A stretch of DNA of 64,000 nucleotides from UBA7803 sp963822255 (lineage in GTDB: Bacteria; Pseudomonadota; Gammaproteobacteria; Pseudomonadales; Azotimanducaceae). The notes under the pieces are model-generated. The model had not been told where the DNA came from. It worked only from the letters and a program-made list of their open reading frames with translations, and made no database searches. A program made the translations under genes and the position numbers. Where the stretch lies: assembly GCA_963822255.1 (NCBI GenBank), contig CAWGGV010000007.1:150556-214555 (forward strand), in the 5' to 3' direction. Shown here in pieces: positions 32,222 through 40,250 of the stretch; within the stretch, counting starts at the first letter, position 1; every line of letters starts with the position of its first letter.

Positions 32222-33484
32222 GTGAGCGAGCGCGCCGTCACGCTCCACGGATCGCCCTGGCAGGGCGTGGTGTACGTCACCGGTGGCGGCTCGCTGCTGA
32301 TCGCCGAGTTGCTCACCGCGCCGGGCGCTTCAGCCACAGTGCTGGAGGTTCGGGTCCCGTACGCGGCGGCTGCCCTGGCCGAGCTGCTGGGCCGAGCCCC
32401 CGAGCAGGCCTGCTCGGGGGCCACCGCGAGGGCAATGGCCATGGCAGCGTTCCAGCGTGCCCGAGCGTTGTCCGGTGGGAGCGGCCTCCCGGCCGCGAGC
32501 TCGGGCAGGGCGGGGGCATCGCGGCCGGGAGGCCGCTCCCACATGGGAGATGACCGTTCCCACATGGGAGATGACCGTTCCCACATGGGAGGTGACCGCT
32601 CCCACAGAGGAGATGACCGCTCCCACAGGGGAGATGGCCGCTCCCACATGAACCGCTCTCACGGCCCGGTCTTCGGGTTCGCCTGCACCGCGAGCCTGGC
32701 CACCAACCGCGCAAAGCGCGGCCGCCACCGTGCCCATGTGGCGGTGCAGACCGAACGCGCGACCCACACCGCCGAAGCCGACTTCGACGCCGACCGCGAG
32801 ACGGAGGAGCGGCTGCTGCTGGAACTCTCGTGGCAGGCGCTGGGCGACGCGCTCGGTGTATCGCTCAGCGCCTCGGCGCCGCCCGCACAGACCTCGGAAA
32901 CGGTGGCGGAGGCCGCCTGGCGGTCGCTGATCCTGGGCGAAACGGTGGCTCACGCGAGCCACGCCCACGACCGGCGTCTGCTGATGCCCGGCGCCTTCAA
33001 TCCATTGCACCACGCCCACCGGCGCATGCTCACCATCGCCGAGCAGAAGACCGGGATGGCCGGGGCGTACGAGCTCTGCGTGGCCAACGTCGACAAACCG
33101 CTCCTCGACTACTGCGAGATCGCCCGTCGCCTCGGCCAGTTCGACCGCCCGGTGTGGCTCACACGGCTGCCCACGTTCCTCGAGAAGGCCCGGCATTTTG
33201 CCGGCCCGCAAAGTGCCGGCCCTCACTTCGTCGTCGGCGTCGATACCCTGGTGCGCGTGGTGGATCCCCGATACTACGGAAGCGAAGAGGCCCGGGACGC
33301 GGCGCTGGCGGAGCTCGCTGCCCTCGGCGTGCGCTTCGTCGTCTTCGGCCGTACCGTGGGCGATCGCTTCATCAGCCTGTCCGATCTGCCGCTCCCCGGC
33401 ACCTTCCATCACCTGTGCATCGAGGTGCCGGAAGCGGAGTTCGCGGAGCCGGTGTCGTCAACGGCGCTGCGGCGCGGCGACTGA
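32222..33484 (+). CDS. CinA-like domain fused to a NadD/HIGH-type nucleotidyltransferase, with an in-frame REP insertion
   Basis: The GTG start at 32222 immediately follows the hydrolase stop. Residues 14-84 resemble the CinA C-terminal (nicotinamide-nucleotide amidase) domain, with YVTGGGSLLIAELLTAPGAS. Residues 148-215 continue it (FGFACTASLATNRAKRG). Between them, residues about 85-147 are encoded by an inverted REP pair and five 21-nt repeats giving MGDDRSH-type heptads. From about 255 a second domain has MPGAFNPLHHAHRRML, the nucleotidyltransferase T/HxGH motif as LHHAH, and HFVVGVDTLVRVVDP. CinA plus adenylyltransferase domains suggest a role in NAD or pyridine-nucleotide repair. The insert leaves the frame open. 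Confidence 0.78.
   Translation: MSERAVTLHGSPWQGVVYVTGGGSLLIAELLTAPGASATVLEVRVPYAAAALAELLGRAPEQACSGATARAMAMAAFQRARALSGGSGLPAASSGRAGASRPGGRSHMGDDRSHMGDDRSHMGGDRSHRGDDRSHRGDGRSHMNRSHGPVFGFACTASLATNRAKRGRHRAHVAVQTERATHTAEADFDADRETEERLLLELSWQALGDALGVSLSASAPPAQTSETVAEAAWRSLILGETVAHASHAHDRRLLMPGAFNPLHHAHRRMLTIAEQKTGMAGAYELCVANVDKPLLDYCEIARRLGQFDRPVWLTRLPTFLEKARHFAGPQSAGPHFVVGVDTLVRVVDPRYYGSEEARDAALAELAALGVRFVVFGRTVGDRFISLSDLPLPGTFHHLCIEVPEAEFAEPVSSTALRRGD
32475..32542. repeat. inverted REP pair inside the CinA-like gene
   Basis: A plus-orientation unit (32475-32500, GTGGGAGCGGCCTCCCGGC) and a minus-orientation unit (32516-32542) face each other across 15 nt, a typical REP doublet. This one lies within coding sequence and keeps frame together with the tandem array that follows. 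Confidence 0.85.
32543..32662 (+). repeat. five 21-nt tandem repeats plus a partial unit
   Basis: Units start at 32543, 32564, 32585, 32606 and 32627, with a shortened sixth unit (32648-32662). The first two are identical; later ones differ by a few bases. Each unit ends CGTTCCCAC or CGCTCCCAC, which is the end of the REP core, so the array looks like an expansion of the REP edge. As 21 is a multiple of three it adds heptads without changing frame. Confidence 0.88.
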
Positions 33485-33486
33485 GG

Positions 33487-33921
33487 TCAGCGCCCGGCAG
33501 TCGGTTCGGCATCGTCGAGCAGCGGCCTCACCGCCTCGGCGAACCGCAGCAGGTCGTCGAGACCGCCCCGAATCACCGCCTGGACGATATTCATGTCGAG
33601 CTCACTGTAGCGGTGCACGGCCACATTGCGAAAGCCGACCAGTTTCTCGAGCCGCACGCTCATATCGGGTGAGAGGATCTTCTCCCGGCGCAAAATGGCG
33701 AACGACTCCCGCGACTCACTCGGAATCCCCAGGCGGCGCTTGCGGATGAGCATGTTGGCCATGCCGATCGCCGTCTCACACGCGCGGATCACGTTGAGCA
33801 CGGCGGCATCCTGTTCCGTGTAGCTGGTGGCGAACGCCGCACCCGCTCGGGTGAGTTCCTCCCGGGCGCGGGCAATGCAGCGTTGCAGGGACGTGATCTT
33901 CTGTGCGGCGACTTCGTTCAC
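33487..33921 (-). CDS. hepT: HepT-like toxin (HEPN/DUF86) of a type VII toxin-antitoxin pair
   Basis: The protein has 144 residues, all helical, with the HEPN RNase motif R-X4-H-x-Y: Arg 98, His 103 and Tyr 105 in GFRNVAVHRYSELD. Tyr 105 is the residue that MntA-type antitoxins AMPylate in characterised HepT. It likely cleaves RNA when free. Its start overlaps the mntA stop by 4 nt (ATGA), so the two are translated in step. It is convergent with the CinA fusion gene, 2 nt apart. Confidence 0.88.
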   Translation of the reverse strand: MNEVAAQKITSLQRCIARAREELTRAGAAFATSYTEQDAAVLNVIRACETAIGMANMLIRKRRLGIPSESRESFAILRREKILSPDMSVRLEKLVGFRNVAVHRYSELDMNIVQAVIRGGLDDLLRFAEAVRPLLDDAEPTAGR

Positions 33922-34337
33922 CGCTGATAGCCTGTTCCCGTCCGCTGGAAGTCTTCCAGGATGCTTCGGATCTCCTCGCGATGCCGGGCATAGCGGCTCA
34001 TGGCGGATGCCTCCCAGCCAAGCAGTTCGTCGGCGTCAGAGACGTATATGCTCAGACCCTGGTCTAGAACCTCGCGGCGGAGCACGTCGCCTACGCGAGC
34101 TAGGTCCACCACATCGACGTCGCGGCCGACCTGCCTCGAGACATCGGCGAGCAACTGCAGGAGGTCTGGCATTTCCCGCCCGTGAGGCAGCAGCACGGCG
34201 ATGTCGAGGTCGCTGTTCGGCCATTCCTCGCCACGAGCGAAGCTGCCGTAGACGTAGATCGCGCACGCATCGGGCAGGGCGGAAAGGATCGCGTCGCGCG
34301 CGGCGGTGAAGATCCGCTCCCGCTCGTTTGGAGTCAT
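33918..34337 (-). CDS. mntA: MntA-like antitoxin (minimal nucleotidyltransferase)
   Basis: The protein has 139 residues from ATG 34337 (a GTG at 34367 would add ten). It has the polymerase-beta fold signature GSFARGEEWPNSDLDIAVL with metal-binding Asp 43 and Asp 45 and a further Asp in VDVVDLARVGD. In known type VII pairs MntA transfers AMP to a HEPN tyrosine and silences the toxin. It is the first gene here, so antitoxin is made before toxin. Local GC looks slightly lower than the surroundings, which would fit a mobile module. Confidence 0.88.
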   Translation of the reverse strand: MTPNERERIFTAARDAILSALPDACAIYVYGSFARGEEWPNSDLDIAVLLPHGREMPDLLQLLADVSRQVGRDVDVVDLARVGDVLRREVLDQGLSIYVSDADELLGWEASAMSRYARHREEIRSILEDFQRTGTGYQR

Positions 34338-34431
34338 GTTCGTCGCTGATTCGGGCGCCGCTGGCACATCCGCTATGGTACCCGAAACGACCCGGGCCTC
34401 GCATGGCGGGTCGTTCGCTGCAGGACCCCGG

Positions 34432-35316
34432 TCACTCCAGGTCTTCCAGCCGCTTCGGCCAGTTGTCTTTCAGCAACCGCGACAGGGAGCGGTCGGCGAG
34501 CAGCCGCCCGCCGGTCTGACAGCGGGCGCAGTAGTTGGCCTCGTTCTCGGCGTACTGGATCCGTTGCACGGGCGCTCCACACACCGGACAGGGCTGCCGA
34601 TAGCGCCCGTGCACGGCCATCTCGGGATGGAAGGCCGTGACCTTGGCAGGGAACGTCTCTCCGGCCTCGCCGCGCAGCCGCGCCCTCCACTCCTCCAGCA
34701 CCTCGCGGCAAGCGTGGTACAAGGTCTCCATCTCCGCGTCCGAGAGGGCGTGCGCCTGCTTGAACGGCGACATCCGCGCCCGCGCCAGGATCTCGTCGGA
34801 GTAGGCGTTGCCGATGCCCGCCAGCACGTGCTGATCGGTCAGCGCCCGCTTCAAGGTGTGGCGGGTGCCGCGCAGCCGTTCGGCGAAGGCGAGGAGATCG
34901 TGGTCCAGCACCTCGAGGCCGCCCGGATCCAGCGCCGCGAGCCCCTCCCGACCCTGGACGAGCCGCAGTGACGCCCGCTTCTTCTTGCTGGCTTCGGTGA
35001 GGATCAAGGTCCCGGAGCCGAAGTCGAACGCGGCCAGACCGTTGCGCTTCGGCACCGCCGCGCCGTGATCGCGCCACTGCAGTCGGCCGGAGATCATCAG
35101 GTGAATCACCAGGTAGCCGGCGCCTTCCAGCTCGATGACCAGCTGCTTGGCCAGCCGGCTCACCGCCACGACCCGCCGGCCCGAGAGCTCGAGGGCCGTC
35201 GGGGTGACCGTGCGGAGCACGAACGGGCTCGCCAGGCGGATCGCCTGCAATGGCTCGCCGACGATGCGCCGGCTCAGGTGCTCCACGTACACGTCGAGGT
35301 CGGGCAGCTCAGGCAT
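34432..35316 (-). CDS. Fpg/Nei-family DNA glycosylase
   Basis: The protein has 294 residues. It begins MPELPDLDVYVEHL with catalytic Pro2 and Glu3. A Lys in HLMISGRLQW-type context, the helix-two-turn-helix ALTDQHVLAGIGNAYSDEIL, and a C-terminal zinc finger CPVCGAP ... CARCQTGGR are present. It excises oxidised bases and nicks the strand by beta,delta-elimination. MutM versus Nei assignment is open: the PELPDLDVY start differs from typical MutM PELPEVE. It overlaps the upstream MATE gene by 8 nt. Confidence 0.92.
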   Translation of the reverse strand: MPELPDLDVYVEHLSRRIVGEPLQAIRLASPFVLRTVTPTALELSGRRVVAVSRLAKQLVIELEGAGYLVIHLMISGRLQWRDHGAAVPKRNGLAAFDFGSGTLILTEASKKKRASLRLVQGREGLAALDPGGLEVLDHDLLAFAERLRGTRHTLKRALTDQHVLAGIGNAYSDEILARARMSPFKQAHALSDAEMETLYHACREVLEEWRARLRGEAGETFPAKVTAFHPEMAVHGRYRQPCPVCGAPVQRIQYAENEANYCARCQTGGRLLADRSLSRLLKDNWPKRLEDLE

Positions 35317-36694
35317 GCTGCACGCCCATCTCCTCCGTCGGCACCACCGTGCGCCAGCGGCCGGTCCTGAAGCGCCAGATCAACAGCGCGCCCTTCAGCA
35401 GATAGTCGCCCACCAGCGCCGCATAAACCCAGAACACCGCCAGGTGCAGAAACGTCGCGAGCGCGGCCAGGCCGCAGCGCATGCCGATCAGTCCGAGCGT
35501 GCTCGCGACCAGAGGAAACCGCGTATCGCCGGCGCCACGAAGTGACCCGCCGATGGCGAAATCGATGGCCATGAGGGGCATCATCGATCCGAGGATGTGG
35601 ATGAACTGCACCGTGTAGCGGATGGTGAGCGGCTCATCGCCGATGAAGAATTCGGCGAGCTGCTGCGAGACCGAGATCACCACCAGGCCGAGTGCCCCCA
35701 TGGCCAGCATGGCGAAGCCCAGCGCCCGCCAACCGGCGCGGGACGCTCCAGCATGATCGCCGGCACCCAGATGCTGGCCCACCAGGGTCGACCCGGCGAT
35801 GGAGAAGCCGAATCCGACGGTCATGCACACCTGCAGCAGGCTCACCCCGATGCTGTAGGCGGCGAACGCCTCCGTGCCGTAGAAGTTGCCGATGAGCATC
35901 AGAAAGATGAAGAAGCCAACCTGCAGCACTGCCTGCTCGGCGGCGGCCGGATAACCGATGTCGAGGAGCTGTTTGAGCCGGTGGCGCCGCCACCAGCCGC
36001 CGCGCACGTGCTTGATGCGCAGCCAGCCGCGCACCCACAGCACCAGCATGGTCAGCGCGCCGACGGCGAAGGACACGCCGAGGGAGATGGCCGCACCGGC
36101 GACGCCGAGCTTCGGCAGCCCCCAGTGCCCCAGCACCAGGCCGTAGAGCATGGGGATGTTCAGCACGTTCACCGCGCCGCCCACCCACAGCGGCGACCAG
36201 GCGTCGCCGGACGCCCGCAAGGCGGCGCCGAGGATGAAGTTCACCGCAAACGCCAGATTGAACAGGCACAGCCAGCGGATGTTCACCGCCGCAAGGTGCA
36301 GGGTCTCGGGATCGAGGCCGAAGACGGCAGCCACGCCGTGCGCGAACAGCAGCCCGACCACCGCCACGACCACGGACAGGCCGGCCGCCAGCGCCAGCGA
36401 CGCCATGGTCACCCGGCTGGCCTCGGTGTAGTCCCTGGCCCCCCAGGCCCGGGAGACCAGAGCGGTGGTGCCGACGCTCACTGCCATCAGGATCGCCTGC
36501 ATGGCGAAGAACACGCGCTGCCCGGCGCCTACCGCCGCCAGCGCCTGAGCGCCCAGCTCGCCGACGAACTTGGTCTGCACCATCGCCACCACCGTGAACG
36601 ACAGGTTGCCCAGAATCGACGGGATGGCCAGCTGCCATATGCCGGGGCGCCGCCGCTGCTCGGCACCGATCTCGACCTCTTCCACCGCTGCCAC
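35309..36694 (-). CDS. MATE-family efflux transporter
   Basis: The protein has 461 residues, 12 membrane helices in two halves. Motifs typical of MATE proteins include LAIPSILGNLSFTVVAMVQTKFVG, GTTALVSRAWGARDYTEA, ASGDAWSPLWVGGAVNVLNI and SIAGSTLVGQHLGAGDHAGASRA. It exports drugs or cationic metabolites using an ion gradient across the inner membrane. The start codon is GTG at 36694. It overlaps the glycosylase gene by 8 nt, so both come from one message. Confidence 0.93.
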   Translation of the reverse strand: MAAVEEVEIGAEQRRRPGIWQLAIPSILGNLSFTVVAMVQTKFVGELGAQALAAVGAGQRVFFAMQAILMAVSVGTTALVSRAWGARDYTEASRVTMASLALAAGLSVVVAVVGLLFAHGVAAVFGLDPETLHLAAVNIRWLCLFNLAFAVNFILGAALRASGDAWSPLWVGGAVNVLNIPMLYGLVLGHWGLPKLGVAGAAISLGVSFAVGALTMLVLWVRGWLRIKHVRGGWWRRHRLKQLLDIGYPAAAEQAVLQVGFFIFLMLIGNFYGTEAFAAYSIGVSLLQVCMTVGFGFSIAGSTLVGQHLGAGDHAGASRAGWRALGFAMLAMGALGLVVISVSQQLAEFFIGDEPLTIRYTVQFIHILGSMMPLMAIDFAIGGSLRGAGDTRFPLVASTLGLIGMRCGLAALATFLHLAVFWVYAALVGDYLLKGALLIWRFRTGRWRTVVPTEEMGVQHA

Positions 36695-36806
36695 TGTCGT
36701 GCGTTACCTCGGGCTGACTGCTAACATTCGCGCCTCTCCTCCGGCTCGCCGCGGCGGGAGCGCGGGACGCTCCCGGCGGCACGCCGAACGAATTCGGGAA
36801 GAACCA

Positions 36807-37607
36807 ATGACCAACTACACCGACATCGCCGTCACGCTCGACGGCCACATCATGACCGTCGAGATTCAGCGACCACCGCACAACTTTTTCGACCACTCGC
36901 TGATTGGTCAGATTGCGGACGCCTTCGCCGAGGCCGACGACAACCCGGAGTGCCGGGCGATCCTGCTGGCAGCTCAGGGAAAGCACTTCTGCGCCGGGGC
37001 CAACTTCGGCTCCGGCAAGGACGATGATTCCGGAAGCCGGGATTTTACCGAGGAAGGCTTTCGCAACACTACCGGAAAACTGTATCGGGAAGCCGCGCGC
37101 CTGTTCGGCAACAGCAAGCCGGTGGTAGGTGCCATCCAGGGCGCGGCCATCGGCGGTGGCCTCGGGCTCGCCCTGGTGCCGGATTTCCGGGTGGCCTGCC
37201 CCGAGGCCCGCTTCGCCGCGAACTTCGTGAAGCTCGGCATCCACCAGGGCTTCGGCTTGTCGGTGACCCTGCCGCGGCTGATCGGTCAGCAGGCGGCGGC
37301 CATGATGTTGCTCACCGGCCGGCGCATCGGCGGTGAAGAGGCCCACGCCCTCGGCCTGGTGGACGTGCTCACCGACCAGGCGAGCCTCCGCAGCGAAGCG
37401 GCCCGGCTCGCCGGCGAGATCGCCGAGAACGCGCCCCTCGCCGTGAAGTCGGTCCGGGCGACCCTGCGCGAAGGGCTGGCGGAGGCGGTGGCCAAGGCCA
37501 CCGAACACGAGCTCTCCGAGCAGCAATGGCTGCGGGGAACCGAAGACGCCCAGGAGGGCATCCGTTCGGTGGCCGAGCGTCGGCCCGGGAATTTCAAGGC
37601 GAAATAG
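36807..37607 (+). CDS. crotonase-family protein lacking both catalytic glutamates
   Basis: The protein has 266 residues from ATG 36807. It has the CoA/oxyanion segment GKHFCAGANFGSG and IGGGLGLALVPDFRVA. The positions of the two hydratase Glu residues read Gly (GGGLGLAL) and Phe (RFAANFVKLGIHQGFG). It is therefore probably not a hydratase; similar sequences are widely labelled enoyl-CoA hydratase but may act as isomerases, hydrolases or thioesterases. It stands alone between the MATE gene promoter and a REP array. Confidence 0.85.
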   Translation: MTNYTDIAVTLDGHIMTVEIQRPPHNFFDHSLIGQIADAFAEADDNPECRAILLAAQGKHFCAGANFGSGKDDDSGSRDFTEEGFRNTTGKLYREAARLFGNSKPVVGAIQGAAIGGGLGLALVPDFRVACPEARFAANFVKLGIHQGFGLSVTLPRLIGQQAAAMMLLTGRRIGGEEAHALGLVDVLTDQASLRSEAARLAGEIAENAPLAVKSVRATLREGLAEAVAKATEHELSEQQWLRGTEDAQEGIRSVAERRPGNFKAK

Positions 37608-37618
37608 CCGCTGGGCCT

Positions 37619-37750
37619 GTGGGAGCGACCTCCTGGTCGCGATCTCCTGTTGCCGGATCGCGGCCAGGAGGCCGCTCCCACACAGCGAGGTCCTGGTGCC
37701 GGATCGCGGCCGGGAGGCCGCTCCCACAACTGAAGACCGCTCCCACACAG
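37619..37750. repeat. REP-like array, one plus and two minus units
   Basis: A plus unit (37619-37645, GGTCGC variant) is followed by minus units at 37655-37682 and 37701-37728, plus a shortened CCGCTCCCACA end at 37736-37749. Minus units carry the GGCC variant core. The array fills the space between the crotonase stop and the LLM gene ribosome site. Confidence 0.87.
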
Positions 37751-37779
37751 CGACGGTGCCGAATAACAAGGAGGTCCGC

Positions 37780-38652
37780 ATGAATCTCGGCAAACTCGGC
37801 GTCTGGTATTTTCTCGACGGGCTGCCCGCCGGCGAGGCCGCGAGCTCGGCGCAGCGCATCGAGCAGCTCGGCTATTCAGCTCTATGGATCCCCGAGACCG
37901 TCGGCCGTCACCCGCTGGTGCACGCGGCGTGGCTGCTCGCCAACACCGAGAACCTGATCGTCGCCACCGGCATCGCCAACATCTACCACCGGGAGCCCGG
38001 GGTCGCTCTGGCTGCCCAGATGACGCTGGCGGAGCAGTCGGGCGATCGCTTTCTGCTCGGCCTCGGCGTCTCCCACAAGCCACTGGTGGAGGGCGTGCGC
38101 GGGCTCGAGTACGGGCCGCCGGTGGCCACCATGCGCAAGTACCTGGATGGGATGGAAACCGCGCCGTACAACGGCATCGCGCCGCCGGCGAAGCCGCCCC
38201 GGGTGATCGCCGCCCTGGGGCCGAAGATGCTGGAGCTGGCGCGGGAGAAGTGCGAAGGCGCCCATCCCTACTTCACCTCCCCCGAGCACACCGCCATGGC
38301 GCGGAAGATCCTCGGCGACGACAAATGGCTGTGCGTGGAGCAGAAGGTGATCCTCGAAAGTGACCCGGCGAGAGCCCGTGAGCTGGCCCGGCCGGTGGCG
38401 CAGATCTACCTGGGTCTGCCCAACTACCGCAACAACTGGCTGCGGATGGGTCTGGAGGACGCAGACTTCGAGCATGGCGGCTCCGACAAGTTCATCGACT
38501 CGACCTTCGCCTGGGGCACGGCCGACAAAATCAAGGCGCGCATCCAGGCCCACTTCGACGCCGGAGCCAGCCACGTCTGCATTCAGCCGGTGAATCCGAA
38601 CGGCCGCTTCGGCGACCTGCACTGGGAGGCTCTGGAGGCCCTGGCGTCATGA
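37780..38652 (+). CDS. LLM-class F420/flavin-dependent oxidoreductase
   Basis: The protein has 290 residues from ATG 37780 with AAGGAGG upstream. It is a TIM-barrel luciferase-like monooxygenase: MNLGKLGVWYFLDGL, EQLGYSALWIPETVGRHP, GIANIYHREP, RFLLGLGVSH. The sequence resembles the TIGR03620-type F420-dependent subgroup known from actinobacteria; in a gammaproteobacterium the cofactor may be F420 or FMN. It overlaps the next SDR gene by 4 nt (ATGA), so both probably act on one substrate, for example a cyclic ketone or fatty aldehyde. Confidence 0.85.
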   Translation: MNLGKLGVWYFLDGLPAGEAASSAQRIEQLGYSALWIPETVGRHPLVHAAWLLANTENLIVATGIANIYHREPGVALAAQMTLAEQSGDRFLLGLGVSHKPLVEGVRGLEYGPPVATMRKYLDGMETAPYNGIAPPAKPPRVIAALGPKMLELAREKCEGAHPYFTSPEHTAMARKILGDDKWLCVEQKVILESDPARARELARPVAQIYLGLPNYRNNWLRMGLEDADFEHGGSDKFIDSTFAWGTADKIKARIQAHFDAGASHVCIQPVNPNGRFGDLHWEALEALAS

Positions 38653-39329
38653 GCGAGTTCGACGGCAAAGTAGTTCTGGTGACCGGCGCGGCCGGCGCCT
38701 TGGGCAGCGCCACCGCAGCGCATTTCGCCGCTCTCGGCGCCACCCTCGCGCTGCTGGACGTAGTCTCCATCGACGGGCGCCACTACGCCCGCGTCTGCGA
38801 CCTCACCGACCCGGCCGCCTGCCGGGACGCGGTGGCCGCCATCGAGAGCGACGTCGGGCCCGTGGACGTGCTCGCCAACATCGCCGGCGGCTTCACCATG
38901 GGCCAGGCCGTGCACGAGACCAGCGACGAGACGTGGGATTTCATGATGGGCCTGAACGCCCGCTCGGTGCTCAACATGGCTCGCGCCGTCGTCCCGCACA
39001 TGCTCGCGCGGGGCCGCGGCAGGATCGTCAACATCGGCGCCGGCGCCGGGCAACACGGCGTCGGCCTGCTGGGCGCCTACAGCGCTTCCAAGAGCGTGGT
39101 GATCCGGCTGACGGAGTCGATGTCGGCAGAGCTGAAGGACCGCGGCATCAACGTCAACTGCATCCTGCCGAGCGTGATCGATACGCCGGCGAACCGGCAG
39201 AGCATGGCGGACGCGGACTTCTCCCGGTGGGTGACGCCGGCGGCCATGGCGAAGGTGATCGCCTTCCTCGCCAGCCAAGCGGCCGATCCCATTCACGGCG
39301 CGGCGCTACCGGTGACGGGCCGCAGCTGA
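38649..39329 (+). CDS. short-chain dehydrogenase/reductase
   Basis: The protein has 226 residues. It has TGAAGALGSATA (cofactor loop), NIAGG instead of the classic NNAG, and Tyr-x-x-x-Lys in GAYSASKSVVIRL. The N-terminus MSEFDGKVVLVTG is standard. It oxidises or reduces an alcohol/ketone with NAD(P)(H). Its ATG overlaps the LLM stop, making a two-gene unit. Confidence 0.9.
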   Translation: MSEFDGKVVLVTGAAGALGSATAAHFAALGATLALLDVVSIDGRHYARVCDLTDPAACRDAVAAIESDVGPVDVLANIAGGFTMGQAVHETSDETWDFMMGLNARSVLNMARAVVPHMLARGRGRIVNIGAGAGQHGVGLLGAYSASKSVVIRLTESMSAELKDRGINVNCILPSVIDTPANRQSMADADFSRWVTPAAMAKVIAFLASQAADPIHGAALPVTGRS

Positions 39330-39397
39330 TCCCCCACCAGCGCAGCGGAGCGCAACGAGCGACAATCGGCAGCAATGCCCGAAGCGGGAGCTGAGCC

Positions 39398-40228
39398 ATG
39401 CGCATCCTCGTCGTCACCGACTCCCATCTGGCACCACGCTCCGCAGTGGAAGTCGAGAACTGGCAGGCGGTACGCGCCTTCGCGTCGCGCGCCGGGGTCG
39501 CGCTCACCATTCACCTCGGGGACATCACCCGCGACGCCTGGAGTGAGCCGTCCGAGCAGGCCTACGCCGCGTCCCTCACTGCGGGGTGGCCGACGCGCAT
39601 ACGCTTTCTGCCCGGCAATCACGACATCGGCGACAATCCGCCCGGACCCGGCGTCGCCGGCAGCCAGCCGTTGTCGCTGGACCTGCTGACACGATACCGG
39701 GCACTGTTCGGCGCCGACCGCTGGACGATCGAGACGGCGACCGCCGGCGGCGATTGGCTGCTGGTGGGCTGCAACGCCCAACTTTTCGGCACCGGCGTTG
39801 CGGAGGAGGCGGAGCAATGGTCGTGGCTCGAGAAGGTGCTGGCGGACGCGCGTGGCCGGCCCGTGGCAGTGTTCTCCCACAAACCGCTGTTCCAGAACGA
39901 TCTGCTCGACGAGCCGCCGCACATTCGCTACGTCCCGACCGAACCGCGGCGAAGGCTGATCGGCCTGCTCGATGCGATCGATTGCCGGCTGTTCGTCTCC
40001 GGGCACACCCATCAGTACCGCGAACGGCCGGCGAAGCGAACGCGTCACATCTGGGTGCCTTCAGCGGCGTTCCGCTTCCCGGACACGATGCAGGAAACGA
40101 TCGGTCAGAAGCTGGTCGGGGTCGGCGTGCTCGAGATCGGAACGCCCGACGCCCAAGGCTGCCGGTTCGATCTGATTGCGCCGGAAGGCATGGTCCAGCA
40201 CGAATTCACGGCCCGACACCTCGCCTGA
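39398..40228 (+). CDS. calcineurin-like metallophosphoesterase
   Basis: The protein has 276 residues with the five metallophosphoesterase motifs in order: DSH (residue about 8), GDITRD (41), GNHDIGD (73), SHKPLF and GHTHQY. It is a soluble, two-metal phosphoesterase, closest in pattern to the cAMP phosphodiesterase/CpdA-like branch, although the substrate cannot be fixed. It begins at ATG 39398 after CTGAGCC, 68 nt beyond the SDR. Confidence 0.9.
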   Translation: MRILVVTDSHLAPRSAVEVENWQAVRAFASRAGVALTIHLGDITRDAWSEPSEQAYAASLTAGWPTRIRFLPGNHDIGDNPPGPGVAGSQPLSLDLLTRYRALFGADRWTIETATAGGDWLLVGCNAQLFGTGVAEEAEQWSWLEKVLADARGRPVAVFSHKPLFQNDLLDEPPHIRYVPTEPRRRLIGLLDAIDCRLFVSGHTHQYRERPAKRTRHIWVPSAAFRFPDTMQETIGQKLVGVGVLEIGTPDAQGCRFDLIAPEGMVQHEFTARHLA

Positions 40229-40250
40229 CGGGTAATCGCAGTGGCCGCTG

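Noticed and set aside
32543..32662. Tandem 21-nt units considered as a CRISPR array
   Set aside because: The units are directly adjacent without spacers, lie in a coding frame, and their ends match the REP core; no cas genes are near.
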